DNA of 64,000 nucleotides from positions 372,001-436,000 of the forward strand of contig JBEVXD010000001.1 in assembly GCA_040506275.1 (NCBI GenBank), given 5' to 3'. Position 1 is the stretch's first letter; every line of letters begins with the position of its first letter. The notes beneath the pieces were generated by a model, which was given only the letters and a program-made list of their open reading frames with translations, ran no database searches and was not told the origin of the DNA. Both the position numbers and the translations under genes were made by a program. The DNA is from Thiodiazotropha sp040506275 (GTDB lineage Bacteria > Pseudomonadota > Gammaproteobacteria > Chromatiales > Chromatiaceae). Of the stretch, positions 42,516 through 51,166 are shown in pieces.

Positions 42516-45044
42516 ATGTTTGTTAAACCATGGCGAAGATTCGTCAGCCAATTCAGCAAGGCCCCTGACAAAGAGTCAGAACAATCCCTTGTTAGATTAG
42601 CCATCGCATTACTGATGTGTGTCTATACTCTGTCCATCTATTTTTTTGTTTCTGTTGATGAATCTAAAACGCTATTTATTTTTGCCTTGATCTATGCGGT
42701 ATGCAGTCTTCTGATCATCATGGCAATCGGATGGCGGCCAAAACGATATCGCTTACGCCGATTATTCACAATGTTGTTTGATGTCAATATGGTCACAGTG
42801 GTGATGTGGTTCGGTGGTGAGAGCGCCGCAATGTTGTATGTATTCTATCTGTGGGTTAGTTTGGGAAACGGTTTTCGTTTTGGTACTCCCTCACTCTATT
42901 TCACAAGTGCTTTCGCTACTCTGGGGTTCGCATCAGTGATAGTGATAAGCGATTTCTGGAGAGAGCAGCAGATACTCGGTGTTGGGTTACTGGTGGGGTT
43001 AATGGTTACAACCCTCTATGTCGCATTATTACTTCAGCGTATCGAGCGTGAAAAAGAGCGAGCGGATGCTTCTAATCAAGCTAAGAGCAGGTTTTTGGCT
43101 AATATGAGCCATGAAATCCGTACGCCACTCAATGGTGTGGTCGGTATGACAGATCTATTGGCAAGAACCCCAATGGGTTTTGAACAGCGGGAGATTATGT
43201 CGGCTATTCAGGCTTCAGCTGAGACCCTACTCAACCTGATTGAAGAGATTCTCGACTTTTCCAAAATTGAGGCAGGCAAAGTTGAGGTTAGTTTTAGTGA
43301 TCAGGATGTTTTTGCTCTGGTGGACACTGTTGTTTCAATGTTGAAACCTGCTGCAGACGCAAAGGGTATAGAGTTGAATAAGTTGCTCGATTTGGATATC
43401 TCTCCAGTTATAAAAACAGATCCAAAGTTACTTAGACAGATCCTGATCAATCTTCTAAATAACGCGATCAAATATACTGAGCAAGGTAGCATAGCTATAA
43501 AAGTTACCCCTTATCAGCATGCAGATCCTATAGATTCAGCACCCAGAATCTATTTTGAAGTAGTAGATAGTGGTATTGGGATCTCTGAGAGCCAGCAAAA
43601 GAATATTTTTGAACGTTTTGAACAAGGTGATGATTCTGCAAATCGCCGTTATTCAGGTAGTGGGTTGGGTACCACGATTACCAAACAGTTGGTGGAACTG
43701 TTGGGTGGCTCCATTGGTGTAGTGAGTCGTTTGGGAGAGGGTAGTCGATTTTGGTTTCAGATTCCGGCGATTCCCTCAGAGTACACATTAGACGAGACCC
43801 ATATACAAGAAGCACGGGTGCTACTTTTTTCTGACCTACTGGCGGAGCCACAACAACTATTGGATGAATTGCAGGAGTGGCAGGTAAACGTCAAAGTTTA
43901 TAATAGTATCGCAGAAGGTTTTCTGGAACTATTGAATGCTGTGAAGGTGGAAGAGCCTTACGACATCGTTATAGTTGATGAGACTCACAGCTTATTGTCC
44001 AATGATGAACTATTACGGGTTATTAGATCTGAAAGGAGCTTGGATGATTTAAAGCTGGTATGCGTAACCCACCATTCTGAAAATCAAGAGAGAGAGACTG
44101 CGCTGTGTAGAGAGGGCTTCAGTGCAGTTATGACCACGCCAGTAACCAATGAGAAGGTTCGTCACGTATTGAAGTATGCCTTAAAGCAAAGCCATAGTGA
44201 TTGTCTGCCACCAAAAATATTCTCTTCAGTAGAACACAGCTTTTCAAAACAAGCCGATATTATTTTAGCTGAAGATAATCTGATCAACCAAAAGGTGGTA
44301 AAAAAGATTTTGGAGTTACAAGGCCACCGTGTTGAGGTGGTCAGCCATGGCAATCAGGCAATCAAAAAGCTCAATGAACAGACGTTCGATCTGGCAATTC
44401 TTGATCTGCAAATGCCCGATATCAGTGGTATTGATGTTATTAAATCCTATCGAGCAAACCACCATGGTGAGTTCAGCCTCCCGTTTATAATTCTGACTGC
44501 AAATGCAACTCGAGAGGCAGCTGCTTTATGCGAAGAAGTTGATGTCAATGCTTATCTAACAAAACCTGTTCGTTCTGCGCATTTATTGGATGTGGTTAAT
44601 GAGATATTAGGAGGGGGTGTTTCAGATGTATCTACCGATACAATAATGGATCAACCTGTTAGGCATGAAAGTGAGGAAAAGAGGGGCAGGGTACTTGATA
44701 AGACTGTACTCCAAGGGCTTGAGCAGCTGAGTAAAGACCCTGGATTTCTAAAGCAGTTATCAGATAGCTTTTTACGTGACTGTGAGGCATTGCTGGGATC
44801 TATGTATCAGGCATTAGAGGAAGGTAATATTCGACAGTTTAAAGACTCTGCCCATGCACTTGCTGATAATGCATCAGGCATTGGTGCGTACTCGCTGATG
44901 AATATCTGTTTGACCGCTACGCAGATTGAACAGTCAGAATTTGATGAGCAGGGTAATAACAGAATAACAAAAATATCTTCAACTTTTAGTGTTACCTGCC
45001 AAGCGCTACAACACTACCTGAATGCATTGAAGTCAAGCAAATAA
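42516..45044 (+). CDS. RpfC-like hybrid sensor histidine kinase
   Basis: About 842 residues from ATG 42516 (GGAAG upstream; TTG 42501 rejected). Five or six spans resembling the RpfC sensor domain ('FYLWVSLGNGFRFGTPSLYF') are followed by HisKA with phospho-His ~199 ('SHEIRTPLNG') and HATPase ('SGIGISESQQKNIFERFEQG', 'SGLGTTI'). Next come a degenerate receiver, a canonical receiver ('LAILDLQMPDISG', 'YLTKPV') and a C-terminal HPt with His retained ('SAHALADNASGIGA'). RpfC senses diffusible fatty-acid signals in Xanthomonas and controls RpfG. No rpfF synthase is in the window, so the ligand is uncertain. A fold-back element lies in its upstream region. Confidence 0.88.
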   Translation: MFVKPWRRFVSQFSKAPDKESEQSLVRLAIALLMCVYTLSIYFFVSVDESKTLFIFALIYAVCSLLIIMAIGWRPKRYRLRRLFTMLFDVNMVTVVMWFGGESAAMLYVFYLWVSLGNGFRFGTPSLYFTSAFATLGFASVIVISDFWREQQILGVGLLVGLMVTTLYVALLLQRIEREKERADASNQAKSRFLANMSHEIRTPLNGVVGMTDLLARTPMGFEQREIMSAIQASAETLLNLIEEILDFSKIEAGKVEVSFSDQDVFALVDTVVSMLKPAADAKGIELNKLLDLDISPVIKTDPKLLRQILINLLNNAIKYTEQGSIAIKVTPYQHADPIDSAPRIYFEVVDSGIGISESQQKNIFERFEQGDDSANRRYSGSGLGTTITKQLVELLGGSIGVVSRLGEGSRFWFQIPAIPSEYTLDETHIQEARVLLFSDLLAEPQQLLDELQEWQVNVKVYNSIAEGFLELLNAVKVEEPYDIVIVDETHSLLSNDELLRVIRSERSLDDLKLVCVTHHSENQERETALCREGFSAVMTTPVTNEKVRHVLKYALKQSHSDCLPPKIFSSVEHSFSKQADIILAEDNLINQKVVKKILELQGHRVEVVSHGNQAIKKLNEQTFDLAILDLQMPDISGIDVIKSYRANHHGEFSLPFIILTANATREAAALCEEVDVNAYLTKPVRSAHLLDVVNEILGGGVSDVSTDTIMDQPVRHESEEKRGRVLDKTVLQGLEQLSKDPGFLKQLSDSFLRDCEALLGSMYQALEEGNIRQFKDSAHALADNASGIGAYSLMNICLTATQIEQSEFDEQGNNRITKISSTFSVTCQALQHYLNALKSSK

Positions 45045-45072
45045 ACAGAAGTTTTCGGTTATATTTTATCGG

Positions 45073-46992
45073 TTAGTTGAAGGGAGTACTGTTTGGTTCG
45101 GATTGTGTGGCAGAGGCCCGTTGTGAGAGGTAGAGAGCATAAGCCTGGAGTGTTAGATTAAAGGTCTGTTCAATTTCACTCAACATGTCTGAGCCTTTAT
45201 ATTCAAACTCCCTGGCTGAGAGTTTAGCAGCCTGTTGGCTTAGTTCGTAAAGTAGTACTGCACCCAGTTGACCAGCGCTATCCAAAAGTATTTGGGCCTG
45301 GTCGAGAAATAGTCCAAGTTGACGATGGGCAACGGCACTTTCCATTTGTCGAATAATTCCTCGCCCTTCAGCTTCAAAAATCTTGAACAGATCGTTAATG
45401 AATGAGATACCGCTGTCCAGCTTCTCCAATCTTAGAAGTGTCATGTGATCAAGCAGCATGGCATCCTGGATACGGTTATTTTTAAATTGAATGGGGTCTG
45501 TTTTGCGGGAAACATATGTAAGATTCTGGAGATCACCCTTATCAAGGGCTGCAAGAATGGAAAGCATGACCTCCTGAGGTGTAATCGGTTTAAATAGACA
45601 TATATCCACGCCAATGCTATGACAAAGATTTACTACCTCAGGATTATCTTCTTCATTCATGAAGATGAAGGGTACCCATTGCTTATAAGGTGTGGTAAAT
45701 CGATGCAGTTTGACAACCTGAATACCACTCATAACGGGTAGTTGTAAATTGATGATAGCTAAATCAAAAAAATGTTCTTCCAGTGCATCGAGGGCTTGAT
45801 CACCATTGTCCACCAGGTGGATGTTGTATCCGGCCTTACTCAGAGCTCTGCCAAGTGATTCGCGCTCCTGCGTTGGGGCATCAGCCAGTAATATCTCTTT
45901 TTGACGGGTGTACGCCTTTTTAACTGTACGATGTTTTATCAAGCTGACAACATTTTCAGCAGGTGTAAAGGCGTCAGGATCGTAGCTGATGATACTGAAT
46001 AGTTGCTCTTTGCTCCAGGGTGATTCCAGCAGTGTGTGATAACCTGCTCGAAGCAATCTGTGAGCATATTTCTCATTAAAGAATGAGGACTGTATACAGA
46101 TCAACCGTACCTCTGAGAGCAGCGGTTCGTTTTTTATCAAGCGCGCCAGGGAGAGAGGCTCTATATCCAGATTTTCACCATCGACAATGAGATATGAGTA
46201 AGGAGTAAATACCTCACCTTGTCTACGAGACAGCATGTGTTTGAAGGCCTGCAGACTATTGCTGCATGTTGTTGTTTCGTGTCCCCAGTTGAAGAGTTGT
46301 TGTGATAATAGGGATGTCGTAGTGGTGTTTCTTGAAAGTATCAGAACACGCTCTGTTTTTTGATCAACTGGAGCAGAATTAAAGTGTTTGTTTTGTTTTG
46401 GGATTTCAGGGTTCTCGCTTGAAATCTCCTCAAGTTGTGGCAGTTCCGGAATGTCATAAGGCTGATGAGACTTTTGCGTTGCCACACTATTTTTTCTGAT
46501 AGATACCAGAGCAGGAGGACAGAGGGCGAGTAAGCTTAAGAGTACCGCCTGTAGTAGATCCATCTCAAAAGCAAGATTCAGTGTAGAAGTGATCGATATG
46601 AACCCAGTAACCATTGCCAGCCAAAGATAGTTCCTGCCAAAAGAGCGTGCGCCAAAGATCAACAAGCTACTGAGTGGTATAAACAATAGGATCGAGCTGC
46701 CTGTAAAGGTGATCAGACTTAGATAGAGCTGATCCAATATTATCGATGAGCTACGGGTGAGTAGGGTGGCTGTATGTAGATGTCTGAGGCTTTGTATCAA
46801 TCGGATCAACATGAACTGGCAAGCCAGGAGCAGTGTGCTGAGCCCTATCAGGGAGGATATTGGCCAATAGTAGGTGATGACCAATCCACAGAGTACCATG
46901 CAGCTGGCTACAAAACTGAGGCTATAGTAGACATGCTCTCCTATTAAACTGTTAGCCTCAGACTGCTGATTGTTCCTGGGTTGTTTGTTCAA
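45073..46992 (-). CDS. Kinase-less RpfC-like membrane protein with degenerate receivers and HPt
   Basis: 639 residues. Residues ~20-165 are five membrane spans resembling the RpfC/RpfH sensor part ('IFGARSFGRNYLWLAMV'). No HisKA or HATPase follows. A first receiver (~214-340) keeps Asp271 but lacks the KP motif (LLESP). A second receiver (~365-485) has Asn415 where the phosphoacceptor Asp should be ('LAIINLQLPVMSG') but keeps FKP. The C-terminal HPt-like bundle has Gln567 in place of the phospho-His ('DQAQILLDSAGQLGA'). It begins with TTG, overlapping the RpfG-like stop by 4 bp (TTGA) after an AAGGA site. Likely a non-phosphorylated regulator. Confidence 0.82.
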   Translation of the reverse strand: MNKQPRNNQQSEANSLIGEHVYYSLSFVASCMVLCGLVITYYWPISSLIGLSTLLLACQFMLIRLIQSLRHLHTATLLTRSSSIILDQLYLSLITFTGSSILLFIPLSSLLIFGARSFGRNYLWLAMVTGFISITSTLNLAFEMDLLQAVLLSLLALCPPALVSIRKNSVATQKSHQPYDIPELPQLEEISSENPEIPKQNKHFNSAPVDQKTERVLILSRNTTTTSLLSQQLFNWGHETTTCSNSLQAFKHMLSRRQGEVFTPYSYLIVDGENLDIEPLSLARLIKNEPLLSEVRLICIQSSFFNEKYAHRLLRAGYHTLLESPWSKEQLFSIISYDPDAFTPAENVVSLIKHRTVKKAYTRQKEILLADAPTQERESLGRALSKAGYNIHLVDNGDQALDALEEHFFDLAIINLQLPVMSGIQVVKLHRFTTPYKQWVPFIFMNEEDNPEVVNLCHSIGVDICLFKPITPQEVMLSILAALDKGDLQNLTYVSRKTDPIQFKNNRIQDAMLLDHMTLLRLEKLDSGISFINDLFKIFEAEGRGIIRQMESAVAHRQLGLFLDQAQILLDSAGQLGAVLLYELSQQAAKLSAREFEYKGSDMLSEIEQTFNLTLQAYALYLSQRASATQSEPNSTPFN

Positions 46993-48047
46993 GAGTAGGT
47001 TCCTTCTGGATTTCCACGCAGAGCGTAGTGGATGGCTTCCACTTCCTGCATTTCACTGAGAAATGCATCTGTACAATCGGGGTCAAAATGGACTCCTCTT
47101 TCCTGACCAATATAGTCAATTGCCTTGTCAATTGACCAACTTTTTTTATACGGTCTATCCGATACCAAGGCGTCGAAGACATCAGCGACTGCGACGATGC
47201 GGGCCTCTAGTGGTATTTCGTCACCGTTCAAATTATTTGGATAGCCCTGGCCATTAAATTTTTCATGGTGGTTTAGAGCAATGATCGCACCGATTTGAAT
47301 ATATTTTGATAAGCTGTTTTTAAGAATTTCGTAACCAAGTAGTGTGTGTTGCTGCATGACCTTAAACTCATCAGGGTTCAGTTTCCCTGGTTTAAGCAGA
47401 ATCGCATCGGGTATACCAATTTTGCCGATATCATGCATAGGAGAGGACTGGGCAATCAAATCGCAACGTTCTTGAGATAGGCCGAGCTTTTTGGCAATCA
47501 ACAGAGAATATCGGGAGATCCTCAATATGTGGTTACCTGTATCTTCATCTCTATACTCTCCAGCCTTGGCCAGACGCATTAGAGTTTCCTGCTCTCGGTC
47601 ATGTAATTCCTGAGTGGTTTTGCGTATCTCCTGCTCCAGTAAAATAGCCCTGTCTTTGATCATTTTCCGTTGCCGACTCATTGTCAGCATGTTGTGGCAG
47701 CGGGCACGGCACTCAGTGTGATCAATTGGTTTGGTAATGAAATCATTAGCTCCCGACTCGAGGGCCATATATCTTACAGACTGATCTTCTACACAGGTAA
47801 CAATCATGACAGGCACATCACTGCAGCCTGGGATACGTCTAAGCCATTTAATAAATTTAATGCCATCCATTTGAGGCATTTTGTAATCAGTAATGACCAA
47901 ATCAACTTCGTGGGTCTTAGCCCATTCAAGTGCTTGTGTAGGGTCAGCAAAGCAGGTAGACGAGATGTCAGCATCAATTGATCCAACCAATTCCTGCAGG
48001 ATCATACGAGTAATTGATTGGTCATCAATGATGAGTATGTGAGACAT
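46989..48047 (-). CDS. RpfG-like response regulator with HD-GYP domain
   Basis: 352 residues. The receiver has phosphoacceptor Asp in 'DLVITDYKMPQMDG' and 'FITKPI'. The HD-GYP domain follows with 'EYRDEDTGNHILRISRYS', 'SSPMHDIGKIGIPD' and 'NHHEKFNGQGYPNNL', so metal ligands and the GYP motif are present. HD-GYP proteins hydrolyse c-di-GMP. It is upstream of, and coupled to, the kinase-less RpfC-like gene, and faces the RpfC-like kinase gene, which is its probable phosphodonor. Output would be lower c-di-GMP on signal sensing. Confidence 0.92.
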   Translation of the reverse strand: MSHILIIDDQSITRMILQELVGSIDADISSTCFADPTQALEWAKTHEVDLVITDYKMPQMDGIKFIKWLRRIPGCSDVPVMIVTCVEDQSVRYMALESGANDFITKPIDHTECRARCHNMLTMSRQRKMIKDRAILLEQEIRKTTQELHDREQETLMRLAKAGEYRDEDTGNHILRISRYSLLIAKKLGLSQERCDLIAQSSPMHDIGKIGIPDAILLKPGKLNPDEFKVMQQHTLLGYEILKNSLSKYIQIGAIIALNHHEKFNGQGYPNNLNGDEIPLEARIVAVADVFDALVSDRPYKKSWSIDKAIDYIGQERGVHFDPDCTDAFLSEMQEVEAIHYALRGNPEGTYS

Positions 48048-48440
48048 ATTGAAAAATAGTTACTCTGTTTATGGTGCTGTTATCGTTTGCAAGTCAGTCT
48101 GTTTCAATAACGGCTCGCAGGCTCAATGCTTGATCGATATCCGAATTTTATTCAGATATTCAGCAGTTAAACAATATAATCCATATCAGTCTAGCCACTG
48201 ATGTGCATAACAAATAGAACTGGAAACTGAATTCACGAATTCAGGTAGTAAATTGAGCTTTGTTATATTCGAGATTTATATGACTTAACTTCCCAAAATG
48301 TTAGCTTATTTTTCATTGTAACGCGATAGATATGAATTATTGCTAATACCAAGAGAGGATGTTTTGAATAACCTAGTGGGCCGATTCGATTAGTGTTAAC
48401 AGGCCCTCGTGTAGTGTTTCATACTAATGCGCGATTATAG
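48048..48440. other. Upstream region of the RpfG-like gene
   Basis: AT-rich non-coding DNA that probably holds the promoter of the minus-strand pair. A possible degraded left end of fold-back copy 2 begins around 48393 (GTTAACAGGCC). No gene is visible. Confidence 0.4.
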
Positions 48441-48760
48441 CGTGATGCCAAGCCATTGGCCGCTAGGCGTGTGGCGCAGGGAATGGCTCGCCCTTTCCAA
48501 GCCACACAACAACGCGGACGATGGCTTGGCGGCGCGCCCGAAGGGATGCACGCACATGACCCCAATCCTGCGTTGACCGCTTGGCAAGGGCCATCTTGTC
48601 GCCCCTAACAGTTTGAATCTAAAAGGATAGGCCTAAGCGTGCCTGCCTCCAGACTGCGTTATTAAAAACTTGTTGTAGAAGTGCTACAGCGGCGTTTAGA
48701 TGCCTTGCTGCAGGTAGGCGCGCTTAGGCTGAACCTACCTATTAAGGCGTCGGGTTAATA
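48441..48760 (+). repeat. Fold-back element, copy 2 (enlarged)
   Basis: Shares the inner structure of copy 1 with different stem sequences: arms GCCAAGCCAT (48447-48456) and ATGGCTTGGC (48521-48530), then stem GTGTGGC/GCCACAC (48469-48475, 48501-48507) around a 25-nt loop that matches copy 1 at 18 positions. The unpaired strand CCCCTAACAGTTTG..AAAAGGATAGGCC at 48602-48632 is almost identical to copy 1. An extra ~110 bp with its own palindrome (GCCTGCCTCCAG region and CTGCAGGTAGGC) precedes the right end ATTAAGGCGTCGGGTTAATA (48741-48760). The left terminal repeat is not clear. Confidence 0.7.
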
Positions 48761-48995
48761 GTAAGCGGGGATTCATGGTAACTATTCGTATGCCACGCTT
48801 CTCGGAGTAAAAAATCGACTCTGCCAGGTTACACTTAATTATCCATGTAAGTAACGTAAATTATTGTAATGATTAAAAAAAGCATTCAACACTGTGTCAG
48901 TGTGGAAGCAATATGAATGGGACATGATACTTGGGAAAGCTTACTTATAGCTAAATTGTAGCAATTGTATACACGGTCTTGAGTATCATTTTTTA

Positions 48996-49014
48996 AATGA
49001 GAAGTATTCTCATT
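48996..49014. promoter_or_regulatory. Fur-box-like palindrome
   Basis: AATGAGAAGTATTCTCATT is a perfect inverted repeat (8 bp arms, 3-nt centre) close to the classic Fur operator. It lies about 80 bp before the P-loop gene that leads the metA operon. The ~235 bp between fold-back copy 2 and this site shows nothing else. Confidence 0.6.
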
Positions 49015-49094
49015 ATATAGCTTTTTGCTAATGACTTTCTTCATGCGTTGCTTGTCCGTAGAATGTGCGCTTCTTGAGACAGGAGAATTTAGCA

Positions 49095-49940
49095 GTGAAA
49101 TTGAGCCCCGAACAATTTCGTAACTGGGATCGAAAATGTGTCACCCTGCTGGGTATGTCAGGTGTTGGAAAGACTCGTCTATCTAACCTATTGAGAAGTA
49201 GCGATTGGTTCCACTACTCAGGGGACTACCGAATAGGTACTCGTTATCTTGATGAAGCCATTTTGGATACGATCAAGGAGCAGGCAATGAGCGTGCCATT
49301 GCTTAGAGATCTATTGCGTTCAGATTCTATATTCATCCGAAACAATGTCACCTTTCATAACCTGAAGCCTGTCTCCACCTTTCTTGGCATGTTGGGCAAT
49401 CCGGAATTTAACGGACTTTCTTTGACTGAGTTCAAGCGTCGCCAGAACCTACATCGGCAAGCAGAAATTGCTGCCATGTATGATGTTCCTGATTTTATGC
49501 GTAAGGCAAAGCTCGTATACGGCTATAACCATTTTATCAATGATGTAGGTGGCAGTTTATGCGAATTGGATGAGCCGGAAGTATTGAGCTATCTAGCGAA
49601 GCATTCATTGATACTCTACATACGAGCCAGCGAAGATGACGAAGCATCATTAATTGCAAGATCAGTATCCCATCCTAAACCTTTGTATTACAGAGAGGCC
49701 TTTCTTGATGAACTTCTGTCTGAATACATGAGCGAGAAGGGTGTGGAATATGTTTCTCTGATTGAACCGAACGACTTTACAAGATGGGTGTTTCCTAAAC
49801 TATTTCGAGCAAGGATTCCTCGTTACGAAGCAATAGCTGCGGAGCATGGGTATACGGTAACTACCCATGAGCTAGCAAAAGTGCAAAGCGAAGCGGATTT
49901 TATCTCTCTTCTGGAACAGGTAATCGAGCGGGAGTCCTGA
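49095..49940 (+). CDS. P-loop ATPase/kinase-like protein linked to metA
   Basis: About 281 residues from GTG 49095 (AGGAG 9 nt upstream; GTG 49065 rejected). Walker A 'LLGMSGVGKTRLSNLL' is near the N-terminus, and a later strand 'SLILYIRAS' could follow Walker B-like acidic residues ('CELDEPEVL'). The size and shape suggest a small-molecule or shikimate-kinase-like P-loop protein, but I cannot assign a known family. The stop is 1 bp before the metA start, so the two are co-translated. A link with methionine biosynthesis is inferred from context only. Confidence 0.78.
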   Translation: MKLSPEQFRNWDRKCVTLLGMSGVGKTRLSNLLRSSDWFHYSGDYRIGTRYLDEAILDTIKEQAMSVPLLRDLLRSDSIFIRNNVTFHNLKPVSTFLGMLGNPEFNGLSLTEFKRRQNLHRQAEIAAMYDVPDFMRKAKLVYGYNHFINDVGGSLCELDEPEVLSYLAKHSLILYIRASEDDEASLIARSVSHPKPLYYREAFLDELLSEYMSEKGVEYVSLIEPNDFTRWVFPKLFRARIPRYEAIAAEHGYTVTTHELAKVQSEADFISLLEQVIERES

Positions 49941-49941
49941 T

Positions 49942-51009
49942 ATGCCTTTGGTCGCACATACCAAATTACCCACATTCGAACGTTTACGCCTGGAGGGGCA
50001 GAATGTGCTTTCTCCTGATAGGGCAACTCATCAACACATTCGCGAATTACATATTGGTTTGCTTAACATGATGCCTGATGCAGCGATTGAAGCAACTGAG
50101 AGGCAGTTTTTTCGTCTTGTGGGTGAAGCGAATCCAATCGCTCAGTTTTTCATTCATCCATTTACGTTGGATATCTTGCCGCGTGGTGATAAGGCAAATC
50201 AACATATCGCTACATATTATGAATCATTTGAGCAGATAAAAGAGAGTGGTTTGGATGCCTTGATTATTACCGGTGCCAATGTTACCCATCCGAATCTTTC
50301 TCAAGAGGACTTTTGGGGGCCTTTGACTGAAGTGGTGGATTGGGCACATAAGAATGTTACTTCTGTGCTCTGCTCATGTCTTGCAACCCATGCCGTTGTG
50401 CAGTCCAGCCATGGGAAGCAACGTACGCATATGGGGGACAAACTCTGGGGTGTATTCAGCCATCGAGTTCAAGATAGCAAGCATCCTTTGGTTAATGATG
50501 TTAACACGCGTTTCGATGTACCTCATTCGCGTTTCAATCAGATTTCGAGAGAGCAATTTGATCAAGCAGGTTTAAAGGTTCTGGTTGAAAGCGAAGAGGC
50601 TGGCGTTCACCTGGCAGTCAGCAGTGATGGTATCCGGGTTGTCTACTTTCAGGGGCACCCAGAATATGACACGATCAGCCTGTTAAAAGAGTACAAGCGT
50701 GAGGTCAGTCTCTATGTGGCCGGTACTCGTGAGGACTATCCACCTTTTCCAGCGAACTACTTCTCTCTTCGCAGTCAAGCAATCTTCAACGAATATCGTG
50801 AACGCTTGGATCGAGCAAAGTCAGAGGGACAATCATTGCCCGATTTTCCTGAATCGTTGGTTATAGAAAGCCTCGATAATACTTGGCACGATACGGCTGA
50901 GGCGGTTATCGGTAATTGGATCGGTCTGGTCTATCAAGTGACACATCATATTCGCAAGTTGCCCTTCATGGATGGGATAGATCCAGATAATCCACTGGGT
51001 TTGAAGTAG
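49942..51009 (+). CDS. metA: Homoserine O-acyltransferase, MetA family
   Basis: 355 residues of the class I glutamine-amidotransferase-like MetA fold: 'LNMMPDAAIEATERQFFRLV', the nucleophile Cys146 in 'SVLCSCLATHA', and the His239/Glu241 pair in 'YFQGHPEYD'. MetA transfers a succinyl (or acetyl) group from CoA to homoserine, the first committed step to methionine. The position after 'TGA' that separates succinyl- from acetyl-users (Gly or Glu in characterised enzymes) reads 'TGANVT', so the acyl donor is not clear from sequence. GGGAG overlapping the previous stop provides its ribosome site. Confidence 0.85.
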   Translation: MPLVAHTKLPTFERLRLEGQNVLSPDRATHQHIRELHIGLLNMMPDAAIEATERQFFRLVGEANPIAQFFIHPFTLDILPRGDKANQHIATYYESFEQIKESGLDALIITGANVTHPNLSQEDFWGPLTEVVDWAHKNVTSVLCSCLATHAVVQSSHGKQRTHMGDKLWGVFSHRVQDSKHPLVNDVNTRFDVPHSRFNQISREQFDQAGLKVLVESEEAGVHLAVSSDGIRVVYFQGHPEYDTISLLKEYKREVSLYVAGTREDYPPFPANYFSLRSQAIFNEYRERLDRAKSEGQSLPDFPESLVIESLDNTWHDTAEAVIGNWIGLVYQVTHHIRKLPFMDGIDPDNPLGLK

Positions 51010-51166
51010 ACATATAGACTTCTGAAAAAGCCTTATTTCACAATGACGTGTATCTGGCAAAGCAGATTGTAGTGGCCTGGCAGTGCAAGATAGAGCAATT
51101 TATCGACTGCCTGAGATGGATTTTTTTAGGTTAATAAGTAACAAAGCGCCGAATCAATAGCATTAT

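Noticed and set aside
42295..48760. Composite mobile unit carrying the Rpf locus between fold-back copies 1 and 2
   Set aside because: The copies are unequal in length and sequence, there is no transposase, and a third copy lies elsewhere; flanking may be chance.
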